Source: Nocardia colli
Lineage (GTDB): Bacteria; Actinomycetota; Actinomycetes; Mycobacteriales; Mycobacteriaceae
Assembly: GCF_008704205.1 (NCBI RefSeq)
Contig: NZ_VXLC01000004.1
Location: 930,001-994,000 of the forward strand
Direction: 5' to 3'
DNA length: 64,000 nucleotides
Part shown: piece after piece, positions 15,732-24,128 of the stretch
Layout of the letters: every line of letters starts with the position of its first letter
Numbering within the stretch: position 1 is the first letter of the stretch
Made by a program: the position numbers and the translations under genes
The notes under the pieces: generated by a model
Seen by the model: the letters and a program-made list of their open reading frames with translations, nothing else
What the model was told of the DNA's origin: nothing
Database searches by the model: none

Positions 15732-17189
15732 ATGCCGAATCGGTCACCAGCCAATTCGTTGACCAGCGCCGAGGCTCTGGACCAGCTGGAGAAGCTGTAC
15801 GAGCAGTCCGTCGCCGCCTTGCGCGACGCGATCCGGGCCTTCGTCGAGAACGGATCCGTGCCCGACGAGGCCACCCGCGAAGGCGGCCTGTTCGTCTATC
15901 CCGAACTCCGGATCAGCTGGGACGGCGCCGCCCCGTCGAAGGATCGTTCGCGTGCGTGGGGCCGGTTCACCCGGCCGGGCAGCTATGCGACGACTATTAC
16001 CCGCCCGGACCTGTTGCGCCATTATCTGGCCGAACAACTGGAGATGATCGAGCGCGACTACGAGGTGCGCATCGAGGTGTTGCCGTCGCGCCAAGAGATC
16101 CCGTTCCCCTATGTGATCGATCGCGCCGACCTCGCCCTGGACAGCTCGATGGCCGCGGTGATGGCGCGCTATTTCCCGACCACCGACCTGGCCAGCATCG
16201 GCGACGAAACCGCCGACGGCATCTTCAATGCCGTCGACACCTTCCCGCTCAGCCATTTCGACGCGCTGCGCACCGATTTCTCGCTGGCCCGGTTGCAGCA
16301 TTACACCGGCACCCCGGTCGACCATTTCCAGCCGTTCGTGCTGTTCACCAACTACACCCGCTACGTCGACGAATTCGTGCGCTGGGCCTGCGCGCAGATC
16401 GCCGACCCGGACAGCCCCTACGACGGCCTGTCCTGTCCGGGCGGCACCGTGATCACCGCCGAAACCATCGGCGCGGCAACCACTTCCGACCTGGCCTGGA
16501 AGAAGCATCAGATGCCGGCCTGGCACCTGACCTCCGCCGATCGACGCGGCATCACCCTGGTGAACATCGGCGTCGGCCCGTCGAACGCGAAGACCATCTG
16601 CGATCACCTGGCGGTGCTGCGCCCGCACGCCTGGCTGATGATCGGGCACTGCGGCGGCCTGCGGGAAAGCCAGGCGATCGGCGACTATGTGCTCGCCCAC
16701 GCGTATCTGCGCGACGATCACGTGCTGGATTCGGTACTGCCGCCGGATATTCCGATTCCCAGCATCGCCGAGGTGCAGCGGGCGCTCTACGACGCCACCA
16801 AGATTGTCAGCGGAATGCCGGGCGAAGCGGTGAAGCAGCGGTTGCGCACCGGCACCGTGGTCACCACCGACGACCGGAACTGGGAACTGCGATACTCCGC
16901 GTCGGCGTTGCGATTCAATCTGAGCCGCGCGGTCGCCATCGATATGGAGAGCGCCACCATCGCGGCGCAGGGATATCGCTTCCGGGTGCCCTACGGCACT
17001 TTGCTGTGCGTCTCGGATAAGCCGCTGCACGGCGAGATCAAACTGCCGGGGCAGGCGAATCGCTTCTACGAGGGCGCGATTTCGGAGCATTTGCAGATCG
17101 GCATCCGGGCCGTGGAGTTGCTTCGCGCCGAAGGGGATCGGCTGCATTCGCGCAAGCTGCGCACGTTCAACGAGCCGCCGTTCCGGTAG
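15732..17189 (+). CDS. amn: AMP nucleosidase
   Basis: 485 residues, close to the 484 of the E. coli enzyme. It hydrolyses AMP to adenine and ribose 5-phosphate, adjusting the adenylate pool in the cytoplasm. The N-terminal Amn-specific domain (AWGRFTRPGSYATTITRPDL) is followed by a nucleoside-phosphorylase-like domain with MIGHCGGLR, AIDMESATIAAQG and the catalytic-Asp region LLCVSDKPLHGEIKLPG. AGGGAGA precedes the ATG. It is a single gene, followed by a hairpin terminator. Confidence 0.92.
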   Translation: MPNRSPANSLTSAEALDQLEKLYEQSVAALRDAIRAFVENGSVPDEATREGGLFVYPELRISWDGAAPSKDRSRAWGRFTRPGSYATTITRPDLLRHYLAEQLEMIERDYEVRIEVLPSRQEIPFPYVIDRADLALDSSMAAVMARYFPTTDLASIGDETADGIFNAVDTFPLSHFDALRTDFSLARLQHYTGTPVDHFQPFVLFTNYTRYVDEFVRWACAQIADPDSPYDGLSCPGGTVITAETIGAATTSDLAWKKHQMPAWHLTSADRRGITLVNIGVGPSNAKTICDHLAVLRPHAWLMIGHCGGLRESQAIGDYVLAHAYLRDDHVLDSVLPPDIPIPSIAEVQRALYDATKIVSGMPGEAVKQRLRTGTVVTTDDRNWELRYSASALRFNLSRAVAIDMESATIAAQGYRFRVPYGTLLCVSDKPLHGEIKLPGQANRFYEGAISEHLQIGIRAVELLRAEGDRLHSRKLRTFNEPPFR

Positions 17190-17258
17190 CGGCTCGGCCG
17201 GATCCTGCCGCGTGGGTGCGCCGCGCCGCAGGGTGCACACCGGGTACGCGCGTGGCTT

Positions 17259-17289
17259 GGTCCACCGCCCAGGTCGGCGGCGGTGGACC
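17259..17289 (+). terminator. Hairpin terminator after amn
   Basis: GGTCCACCGCC and GGCGGTGGACC form an exact 11-bp stem with a 9-base loop, 70 bases after the amn stop; no T-tract, as is usual in these genomes. Confidence 0.55.
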
Positions 17290-17293
17290 GCTC

Positions 17294-17331
17294 GTGATCG
17301 GATGTGATCGGGGCGTGATCTGCTCGTGATC
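17294..17331. repeat. Four phased GTGATC direct repeats
   Basis: GTGATC begins at 17294, 17304, 17315 and 17326, spacing 10, 11 and 11 bases, so all copies face the same side of the helix. They lie upstream of the promoter of the MGKHSAP gene pair and may bind an activator cooperatively. Confidence 0.6.
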
Positions 17332-17344
17332 GCCTGTGTCGCTG

Positions 17345-17373
17345 TTAATCAGCTCTCAACTCGATTTTAGAAT
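17345..17373 (+). promoter_or_regulatory. Promoter of the exported-protein pair
   Basis: TTAATC, 17-base spacer, TAGAAT (17368-17373). The GTGATC array ends 13 bases before the -35. The leader to the first start codon is about 105 bases and could fold. Confidence 0.45.
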
Positions 17374-17486
17374 TCGGCTTACAAGTCGTGGGTTCGGCTG
17401 CCGAGTTCTAACCTCGAAGCAGAGCCTGTGCCTTTGGCGGACAGGCGATCCGGCAGGTGATCGACCACTGACGAAAGAAGCGTCTA

Positions 17487-17981
17487 ATGGGTAAGCACAG
17501 CGCACCAAGTAAAAGTCAGATTCCGGCCCGGCTGGCAATTCTGTCGACGGCCACCTTGATCGGCCTCGGCGTCTCGGCGCACAGCGGCGCGGGCCAGGCC
17601 GTCGCGGAAACGACGACGAGCACCACCACCGCGGGCGACCAGGTAGCGCCTGCGCCGGCCAAGGCGAAGCGGGTATTGGCCGCGAACGGACAGGGCCACC
17701 ACAGCCGAAACGCGGTGCAGCCCAAGAAGAAGAAGCCCGGCGCCAAGCCGAAGGCCAAGCCGGCCGCGGACAAGCCCGCCGACCCGTTCGAGCTGCTGAA
17801 CAGCGGCAGCGCCGCGCTCGGCGGTTTGGCGAAGAGCCTCAACACCGGCAGTGCCGCGGTCACCCCGCTGGCCAAGGCGTTCAGCACCGGCAGCACCGCG
17901 GTCTCCGGCAGCGCCGCGACCGGCAGCAAGGCCGCCGGCGGACTCGCGCCGCTGCTCGGCCTGCTCACCGGCAGCGCCTGA
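17487..17981 (+). CDS. Small exported Lys/Ala-rich protein with MGKHSAP N-terminus
   Basis: 164 residues. The N-terminus MGKHSAPSKSQIPAR precedes a hydrophobic segment and an AVAE cleavage site. The mature protein has a basic segment (QPKKKKPGAKPKAKPAADK), then degenerate repeats of about 14 residues, such as LNTGSAAVTPLAKA and FSTGSTAVSGSAA, ending LLGLLTGSA. No enzyme motif. The lysine-rich part could bind cell-wall polymers or DNA. It shares its first residues with the CAP-domain gene 44 bases downstream and is probably co-transcribed with it. Confidence 0.75.
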   Translation: MGKHSAPSKSQIPARLAILSTATLIGLGVSAHSGAGQAVAETTTSTTTAGDQVAPAPAKAKRVLAANGQGHHSRNAVQPKKKKPGAKPKAKPAADKPADPFELLNSGSAALGGLAKSLNTGSAAVTPLAKAFSTGSTAVSGSAATGSKAAGGLAPLLGLLTGSA

Positions 17982-18025
17982 TCCGGCCGACTCGAGGCCG
18001 CTGACCAGCAACCAGAAGGCATTTC

Positions 18026-19327
18026 ATGGGTAAGCACAGTGCACCGCGGAAAGTTTCGCCGGCAACAATGCTCACATTGTCCACCGCTTTCGGAGTATCA
18101 GCTTTTGCTGTGACTTTTGCTGGAGCTCCCACGGCCTCGGCGGGTCCCGATTCTCCCGCCGATGAGGTGATCAGCCTTACCAACGCGGCACGCACCAAAG
18201 CCGGCTGCTCTGCGTTGAAATCCGAAGAGCATCTCACCGAGGCCGCGCAGGCCCACACCAAAGATATGGCCGCGTCCGGAAACCTGGACCACAACTCGTC
18301 GAAGGGCGATCCGGGTGACCGGATCAGCGCGGCGGGCTACAAGGCACAGACCTGGGCGGAGAACATCGCTCAGGGCCAGACCAGCGCGTCCGAGGTGGTC
18401 GACGCGTGGATGAACAGCGAAGGCCACCGCGCGAACATCTTGAACTGCGGGCTGAAGGACATCGGCGTCGGCTATGCCAAGGCCGGCGACGGAACCCCGT
18501 ACTGGACACAGGATTTCGGCGCGTCCAACGGCTCGGACAAAGACAAGCCGTCCGGGGGAGACAAGGACAAGCCCTCTGGTGGTGACAAGGACAAACCCGG
18601 TGGTGACAAGCCTTCCGGTGGTGACAAAAGCAAGCCCGGCGGCGACCAGCCCTCGGGTGGCGACAAGGACAAGCCCGGTGGTGACAAGCCTTCCGGTGGC
18701 GACGACTCGTCCGAGGATCCTTCGGGTGACGGTTCGGAAGACCCCACGCAGGACGGGGGCGATTCGGCCGAGGACCCGTCGAGTGACGGTTCGGACGAAT
18801 CTTCCGACGGCGCAGGCGATTCGGCGGAGGACCCGTCCGGCGACGGTTCGGACGAATCTTCGGAGGGTGAGGGTGATTCGTCCGCGGACCCGTGGGGTGA
18901 GGGTGCCGACGACTCCTCGGCAGACGGCGGCGATGCGTCCGAGGATTCATCGGGTGACGAGTCGTCCGACGGCGGTGATTGGTCCGAGGACGCGCTGGGC
19001 GAGGGTTCGGACGAATCCGCCGACGACACAGGCGGTTCGCTCCAGGACTCCTGGAGCGACCTCTTCTCCGACGACGCGGGCGATGCGTCCGCCGACGGCG
19101 GCGCGGGTGACGCGTCCGCCGACGCCTTCGACTGGTTCAACGCTCCCTCCGACGACGGCCTCGGCGCACTCACCGGCGGCGGCGACGCCTTCGGCGGACT
19201 CGGCGAGCTGCTGAGCGGACTCGGCGGCGCCGGCGACGCGCTGGGCGGACTCGGCGAAGCCGGAGATGCCCTCGGCGGACTCGGCGGCTTAGGCGAAGGC
19301 CTCGGCGCACTCGCCGGCGGACTGTAG
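18026..19327 (+). CDS. Secreted CAP-domain (SCP/PR1-like) protein with long acidic low-complexity tail
   Basis: 433 residues. A signal peptide ends at TASA/GPDSP. A CAP domain follows (about 45-165): EVISLTNAARTKAGCSALK, LDHNSS and the signature SEGHRANILNCG. Then come three low-complexity segments: GDKDKPSGG repeats (about 172-227), a run of roughly 120 residues dominated by Ser, Asp, Glu and Gly, and a terminal run of GGLGEA-like repeats. Bacterial CAP proteins bind sterols, lipids or peptidoglycan. The charged tail is unusual and may span the wall or bind calcium. AGAAGG precedes the ATG. Confidence 0.85.
   Translation: MGKHSAPRKVSPATMLTLSTAFGVSAFAVTFAGAPTASAGPDSPADEVISLTNAARTKAGCSALKSEEHLTEAAQAHTKDMAASGNLDHNSSKGDPGDRISAAGYKAQTWAENIAQGQTSASEVVDAWMNSEGHRANILNCGLKDIGVGYAKAGDGTPYWTQDFGASNGSDKDKPSGGDKDKPSGGDKDKPGGDKPSGGDKSKPGGDQPSGGDKDKPGGDKPSGGDDSSEDPSGDGSEDPTQDGGDSAEDPSSDGSDESSDGAGDSAEDPSGDGSDESSEGEGDSSADPWGEGADDSSADGGDASEDSSGDESSDGGDWSEDALGEGSDESADDTGGSLQDSWSDLFSDDAGDASADGGAGDASADAFDWFNAPSDDGLGALTGGGDAFGGLGELLSGLGGAGDALGGLGEAGDALGGLGGLGEGLGALAGGL
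18536..18700 (+). repeat. Tandem coding repeat GDKDKPSGG
   Basis: About nine imperfect copies of a unit encoding GDKDKPSG or GDKPSGG. The DNA is repetitive enough for slipped-strand length variation. Confidence 0.7.
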
Positions 19328-19341
19328 CCGATCGGCAATAG

Positions 19342-19383
19342 CGATCGCCGAACAAGGTTGACTCCCACCTTGTTCGGCGATCG
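19342..19383. terminator. 17-bp perfect stem terminator, bidirectional
   Basis: CGATCGCCGAACAAGGT and its exact reverse complement flank the loop TGACTCCC, between the convergent CAP gene and LLM oxidoreductase gene. It probably serves both. Confidence 0.75.
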
Positions 19384-19407
19384 TCTACGTTGTAGACCCT
19401 GACTCGG

Positions 19408-20283
19408 TCAGCCGAGTTCGGCCAGCTGCGCGACGGCGGGCGCCATCGCATCGATCCACGCGGCCGGTGCCCCGGTGGTCGGCGTGATGATCACCGCGTG
19501 CACGCCGAGCTTGGCGTAGTCGGCCATCGTCCGGACGAATTCGTCGCGGGTGCCCGGGTTCGGCCGCGGATTGTTGGCCATGATGGTCACCCGGATGTCG
19601 TCGTAATTCCGTCCGACGTCGTCGCAATGCCGGCGCAGCACCTCGAGCTTGTGCTCGACCTCGGCGGGCGAACTGCCGAACAGATTGCACGCGTCGCCGT
19701 ACTGCGCGACCAGGCGCAGCGTCTTGCGCTCGCCGCTGCCGCCGATGAGTACCTTGGGCCGGTTGATCGGCTGCGGCGAGCAGAGCGTCTCGGCCAGCTG
19801 ATAGTGCTTGCCGTCGAACGGCCCGTTGTCCGCCGGATCCCACATCTGCCGGCAGATCCGCAACGCCTCCTCCAGCCGCTCGAACCGTTCCGCGATCGGC
19901 GGGTACGGCACGCCGAGCCCGAGGTGTTCGCGCTCGAACCACGCGGCGCCGATGCCGAGCGTGGCCCGGCCGCCGGAGAGCACGTCGAGCGTGGTGACGA
20001 TCTTGGCGAGCAGGCCGGGGTGCCGGTAGGTCACGCCGGTGACGAGCAGGCCGAGTTCGATGGTGGAGGTGTGCGCGGCCAGGAAGCCGAGCGTGGTGTA
20101 ACCCTCGAGCATGTTCGACTCGGCGGGCAGCCCGGTCGGCTCGATCTGGAAGTAGTGGTCCATGAACGACAGCCAGGTCGCGCCGGACGCCTCGGCCGCG
20201 GCGCCCACCCTGGCCAGTTCGCCGGCGATAGCGGTGGTACCACCGTCGATGTCGAAAATCGGAACGTGAAAACCGAGCTCCAT
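19408..20283 (-). CDS. LLM-class (luciferase-like) F420-dependent oxidoreductase
   Basis: 291 residues forming a complete TIM-barrel of the luciferase-like monooxygenase superfamily: GFHVPIFDIDGG, LSFMDHYFQI, the sheet ELGLLVTGVTYRHPGLLAK, SGGRATLGIGAAWFEREH and KVLIGGSGERKTLRL. The last motifs resemble F420-dependent members found in actinobacteria. GGGGAAG precedes the ATG at 20283. The promoter is of MerR type (20322-20352), so it is likely induced by a thiol, oxidative or drug signal through an unlinked MerR regulator. Substrate unknown. Confidence 0.87.
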   Translation of the reverse strand: MELGFHVPIFDIDGGTTAIAGELARVGAAAEASGATWLSFMDHYFQIEPTGLPAESNMLEGYTTLGFLAAHTSTIELGLLVTGVTYRHPGLLAKIVTTLDVLSGGRATLGIGAAWFEREHLGLGVPYPPIAERFERLEEALRICRQMWDPADNGPFDGKHYQLAETLCSPQPINRPKVLIGGSGERKTLRLVAQYGDACNLFGSSPAEVEHKLEVLRRHCDDVGRNYDDIRVTIMANNPRPNPGTRDEFVRTMADYAKLGVHAVIITPTTGAPAAWIDAMAPAVAQLAELG

Positions 20284-20321
20284 CGAGCTTCCCCTTATGT
20301 GTCGGTAACCGAGATTTCCCC

Positions 20322-20352
20322 ACGCTACGACCTGGAGTGCACTCCAAGTCAA
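20322..20352 (-). promoter_or_regulatory. MerR-type promoter with 14-bp palindrome in a 19-bp spacer
   Basis: Read on the minus strand: TTGACT (-35), a 19-base spacer and TAGCGT (-10). TGGAGTGCACTCCA (20333-20346), a perfect palindrome, fills the spacer. An over-long spacer with a palindrome is the hallmark of MerR-activated promoters. Confidence 0.75.
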
Positions 20353-20393
20353 GTGTCGCCGCCGCCGCACGTCTGCGTCGTTCGAGCGCGCGG

Positions 20394-20407
20394 CGAATGT
20401 ACGTTCG
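20394..20407 (+). promoter_or_regulatory. Candidate LexA (SOS) box
   Basis: CGAATGTACGTTCG differs by one base from the actinobacterial SOS core CGAAC-N4-GTTCG and lies 47 bases before the start of the gene at 20455. Confidence 0.4.
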
Positions 20408-20454
20408 TAGCAGTTCCTAATCCCTGGGAGCCGGTCGACGAGGAAGTAGGTGCG

Positions 20455-21024
20455 ATGCACTGGGACCAGATGACCGCCACACCGGACGAACTACGCGAGC
20501 GCGCGAACCGGGTTCGCCGCGCGGTCGGGCAGCTCGGCGTGCTCGAGTCGATCATCAGCGCGGCCGACGGGCCGTGGCTCGGCGCGATGGATGCCGACGG
20601 TCGTGGCGCGGCGGAATTGAAGATGCACCTGGCCGGGCGCTACCGGATCACCGCCATCGTGACGACGGCGGGCAAGCTCAGCCACGTGCAGATGAACGCG
20701 CCGATCGCCGGGCCGGCCGGCGATCGGGTGCTCTCGCCGAAGACCGCGACCCGGCGCGGCTGGGACGGCGACGAGGAGATGCCCAAGCAGCCGGAGTGGC
20801 TGGACTATGTCGTGGAGTGGGTGCGCAACGCCAGCGAGGACGTGGATCGCCGCGGCGTCATCGAATGGCGGCTCAACGGGGCCGACCAGAAGCTGGCCGC
20901 GATGAACGACACCATCGACAGCATGCGCGCCAGCCTGCTGGAACGCGAGCAGCTGCGCGACGAACTCGCCGCCGAGGTGGTGGAGCTGCGCACGGAACTC
21001 GAATCCCTCGACCAGACAGAGTGA
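20455..21024 (+). CDS. Hypothetical protein with C-terminal coiled coil
   Basis: 189 residues, soluble. The N-terminal part (ELRERANRVRRAVGQLGVLE) is helical, the middle is mixed alpha/beta with many charged residues, and the end (about 140-187, MNDTIDSMRASLLEREQLRD onward) has heptads typical of a coiled coil. No known family. AGGAAGTAGG precedes the ATG. The SOS-like box upstream hints at DNA-damage induction, which would be testable. A 12-bp hairpin ends the gene. Confidence 0.7.
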   Translation: MHWDQMTATPDELRERANRVRRAVGQLGVLESIISAADGPWLGAMDADGRGAAELKMHLAGRYRITAIVTTAGKLSHVQMNAPIAGPAGDRVLSPKTATRRGWDGDEEMPKQPEWLDYVVEWVRNASEDVDRRGVIEWRLNGADQKLAAMNDTIDSMRASLLEREQLRDELAAEVVELRTELESLDQTE

Positions 21025-21054
21025 CTCGCCGCACCCAGGGGCGCGGCGAGTCAC
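21021..21054. terminator. Bidirectional hairpin terminator, 12-bp stem
   Basis: GTGACTCGCCGC pairs with GCGGCGAGTCAC over a 10-base loop, starting in the stop codon of the plus-strand gene and lying between convergent genes. Confidence 0.65.
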
Positions 21055-21067
21055 ATCGGGTCGAAAA

Positions 21068-22525
21068 CTATTGGGACAGTTGCTTGACCAGTCGGTAGAG
21101 GAATTCGCGGCTGGCGTCGAGTCCGGCGATCGGCGCTCGTTCGTTCACGCCGTGAATGCGGCCGGCATCGGCGGACACCATGAACAATCCGCTGACCCCG
21201 TACATCGGAATCCCTTTGCTGCGCGCGTATTTGCTGTCCGTGGCGCCGGTCGACATGAACGAACTCACCGCGGCGGTGGGGAACAGCTCCTTGGTCAACG
21301 AGGTGACCGCCGCCATGACGTCGCCGTTGGCCGGCGAGATGCCGCCGGCCGGATCGAGCTTGCGGGTGACGTTCAGTTTGCTGTCGGCGAGCGCGGCCTT
21401 GAACTGCTTGTCGATGTCTTCGGGGTTGTCCTGCGGGAGAATTCGGCAATTGACCGTCGCCGTCGCGGTCTGCGGCAACGCGTTCTCGGCCTCCCCGGCC
21501 TTGAGCATGGTGCTCACGCAGGTGGTCCGCAGCTGGGCGTTGTACTCGGGCGTCGCCGAAAGCCGTTCCAGCGCTTCCGGACTCGGATTGCCCGCCGCGA
21601 CCGCACGCATGTCGTCGGCTTCCTGCCCGGTGCGCCCGGCGGCCAGCGCGCCGAAGTTGTCCTTGGCCGGGTCGCTGAGCGAGGTCGGGAACCGGTATGC
21701 GGCAAGCCTATTCAGCGCGGCGGTGAGGGTGTAGATGGCATTGTCGGGCGTCGGCACCGAGCTGTGACCGCCGCTCGCCTTGGCCTCCACCTGGTAGGTG
21801 GTGTAGGTCTTCTCGGCCACCTGCACGCCTTGCAGCGACGGCTTCCCGTCGACCAGCAGCGCCCGACCGCCCTCGTTGAGGCCGTATTCGGCGCTCATCA
21901 GGTCGGCTTTGTTGTCCATCAACCATTTCGCGCCGTTGTCCGTCCCGGCCTCCTCGTCGGCGGTCAGGGCGAGCACGATGTCGCGGTTGGGCTTGAATCC
22001 CTCGCGCTTCAATTGGATCAGGCCGGAAACCAGCGCGGACACCATGGCCTTGTCGTCGATCGAACCGCGGGCGGCGTAGAAGCCGTCGGTTTCGGTCAGC
22101 TTGTACGGGTCGGTGTTCCACCCGTCCTCGCGTTTGGCCTCGACCACATCGAGATGGCCCAAGAGCAGCAACGGTTTACGCTGCCCGGACCCGGTGAACC
22201 GGAGCACCAGGTCGCCCTTGCGCTGCACCGGTTCGAAGATCTGGATATCGGATTCGGCGAAGCCCGCGTCCAGCAGGCGCTGCTTGACCGCGTTCGCGGC
22301 GACCGTGGTGCTGCCGGTCGAGTGCGAAGTGTCGGTCTCCACCAATTGCTTGTAGATATCGTGGAAGAGTTGCGTATTGTCTTGGGCCGGCGCGCTCGAC
22401 GAGCTCGGCGGCGGACTCGAATCGTTCTTCGAAGCCTCTGAGTTGCAGGCAGTTGCGGTAAGCGCCGCGATAAGTCCCAATGCGGCCACCGAAATGAGCG
22501 GGTTGCGGCGACTGATATTAGACAC
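21068..22525 (-). CDS. Exported lipoprotein M20-family metallopeptidase
   Basis: 485 residues. A lipoprotein signal (SVAALGLIAALTATAC) is followed by a Ser/Pro-rich linker. The M20 di-zinc site is complete: GHLDVV, GSIDDK with metal and catalytic Asp, ADEEAGT with the catalytic Glu pair, and the late HGVNER histidine. The lid-domain motif GGHSSVPTPDNA is present. M20 enzymes cleave small peptides or N-acyl amino acids. GTG 22525 gives a normal signal length; an in-frame TTG at 22552 is possible. Probably anchored to the outer face of the plasma membrane. Confidence 0.87.
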   Translation of the reverse strand: MSNISRRNPLISVAALGLIAALTATACNSEASKNDSSPPPSSSSAPAQDNTQLFHDIYKQLVETDTSHSTGSTTVAANAVKQRLLDAGFAESDIQIFEPVQRKGDLVLRFTGSGQRKPLLLLGHLDVVEAKREDGWNTDPYKLTETDGFYAARGSIDDKAMVSALVSGLIQLKREGFKPNRDIVLALTADEEAGTDNGAKWLMDNKADLMSAEYGLNEGGRALLVDGKPSLQGVQVAEKTYTTYQVEAKASGGHSSVPTPDNAIYTLTAALNRLAAYRFPTSLSDPAKDNFGALAAGRTGQEADDMRAVAAGNPSPEALERLSATPEYNAQLRTTCVSTMLKAGEAENALPQTATATVNCRILPQDNPEDIDKQFKAALADSKLNVTRKLDPAGGISPANGDVMAAVTSLTKELFPTAAVSSFMSTGATDSKYARSKGIPMYGVSGLFMVSADAGRIHGVNERAPIAGLDASREFLYRLVKQLSQ

Positions 22526-22609
22526 GCGAAAGATTTTACCCGAAATGCTCAATTCGCCCCCGGAAATGGACTCGGGGATATTTCGTCGGCCCGAATTCCA
22601 GAATTCCCG

Positions 22610-24022
22610 CTACCGTCGTGCCCGACCCGCCCGCAGCCACCGGGCCGTCGGCTTGGACATGGCGAAAACCACTGTCAGCAACAGCAATCCGACGCCCGCT
22701 GCCATCGTCCACCCGGTGGTGCCGGCCGGACTGTCGTAGCCGAACCGGACGGGCGCCAGGCTCGCCAGATAGCCCGCACACCCCAAAACCACCAGCGCAC
22801 GGCCCAATCGCTTACGCGCCAGCAGCAGAACCGCACCACAGAGCAGCAACACCACCGCGCCGCCGCCCGCGACACCGGACGCGGCATAGGGGGCCAGGCG
22901 CGGCTCGCCGTCCGCGAGGAACGCACGGATGACCGGTTCCCGGGGCGACACCACCTCGTAGGCGACCAGGCAGCCGAGCAGCACCGCGAGCACGCAGGCA
23001 CCGAGCGCGTCGCGGAAACCGCTCGACGGGGACGGCTCACCGGCCGCCGCCGGTTCCGGGGCGGGCTGGGGAGGGCGTGCGGGCTGTGCGGCCTGCGACG
23101 GTACCGACGGCCGGCTCGGCGGATTCTGATTCAACGCCGTCGGAGCGATCCGGGCCGGTGCCACGGCGGTTCGAGCGGGCGGACGGCCGTGCAGCGATTC
23201 CCAGGCCGCCGCGGTGAGCTCGCGGCAGCTGTCGAATCGTTCGTCCGGCCGTTTCGCCATCGCCCGGGCGATGACCTCGTCCAACGCCGGCGGTGCGTCT
23301 GGCCGAACGGAACTGAGCCGCGGCACCGGCTTGCTGATGTGCCCCGCGACGACCTGTCCCGGATTCGTCGCCGCGAACGGCGGATGCCCCGCGAGCAGCG
23401 TGAACAAGGTGCAGCCGAGCGAATACTGATCGGAGCGGTGATCGACCCGCTCGCCGGACAGCTGCTCCGGCGAGGCATAGGCGAGCGTGGCGTTGAACGT
23501 GCCGCTGGAGGTGAGCTGCGTATTCGAATCGAGCAGCCGGGCGATCCCGAAGTCGGTCAGCACCGCCCGTTCCGCGCGCCCGGTATCCGGCGACGACAGC
23601 AGAATGTTCGCCGGCTTGATGTCACGGTGCAGCACGCCACGGCTGTGCGCGTGATCGAGCGCGGAACCGGTCTCGGAGACGATGCGCAAGGCCCGGTCGA
23701 CCGGCACGTCCCGCGGATTCAACCGGGAGGCGTCGGAGCCGTGGATGTACTGCATGGCGATCCACAGGTGCCCGTTGTGGGTGCCCCGATCGTGGATGCC
23801 GACAATGCCCGGATGATCCAGCCGGGCAACGACATTGGCCTCCTGCTCGAACCGCCGCCGCAATTCCGGATCCGCGGAGACCTCGCGATTCAACAGTTTG
23901 AGGGCGACTCGGCGCGGCAACCGCGGATGCTGCGCCAGATACACAGTGCCCATCCCGCCGCGACCGAGCACGCCCTCGATGAGGTAGTCCGCGAACGACT
24001 CGTTCACTCCGAGCTGCACCAC
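22610..24022 (-). CDS. Membrane Ser/Thr protein kinase (PknB-like catalytic domain)
   Basis: 470 residues. The kinase domain (about 15-275) has all motifs: glycine loop LGRGGMGTVYLA, Lys in VALKLL, catalytic HRDIKPANILL, DFGIARLL and ASPEQLSG. A Pro/Ala-rich juxtamembrane linker follows (about 285-345), then four predicted membrane helices (GACVLAVLLGCLVAYEVV, GGAVVLLLCGAVLLLA and two more) instead of one helix plus PASTA repeats. So it lacks a classical extracellular sensor domain. GTG 24022, with AGGGG upstream; GTG 24019 is equally possible. Confidence 0.9.
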   Translation of the reverse strand: MVQLGVNESFADYLIEGVLGRGGMGTVYLAQHPRLPRRVALKLLNREVSADPELRRRFEQEANVVARLDHPGIVGIHDRGTHNGHLWIAMQYIHGSDASRLNPRDVPVDRALRIVSETGSALDHAHSRGVLHRDIKPANILLSSPDTGRAERAVLTDFGIARLLDSNTQLTSSGTFNATLAYASPEQLSGERVDHRSDQYSLGCTLFTLLAGHPPFAATNPGQVVAGHISKPVPRLSSVRPDAPPALDEVIARAMAKRPDERFDSCRELTAAAWESLHGRPPARTAVAPARIAPTALNQNPPSRPSVPSQAAQPARPPQPAPEPAAAGEPSPSSGFRDALGACVLAVLLGCLVAYEVVSPREPVIRAFLADGEPRLAPYAASGVAGGGAVVLLLCGAVLLLARKRLGRALVVLGCAGYLASLAPVRFGYDSPAGTTGWTMAAGVGLLLLTVVFAMSKPTARWLRAGRARR

Positions 24023-24128
24023 GCCTACCCCTACTCCCTTCGAGCTGACAATCCGAGAGGAGTTAACCACCCTCACCCATAACCCGCACCCTCCGAATCT
24101 GCCACCTCGGGCCGGGCCAGGGAAATCG

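Noticed and set aside
17374..17486. c-di-AMP (ydaO) riboswitch in the leader of the exported pair
   Set aside because: These riboswitches often precede actinobacterial wall-enzyme genes, but the conserved core sequences could not be found here.
18536..18700. CRISPR-like or minisatellite array
   Set aside because: The repeats are in frame with a protein tail, the unit varies, and there are no spacers.
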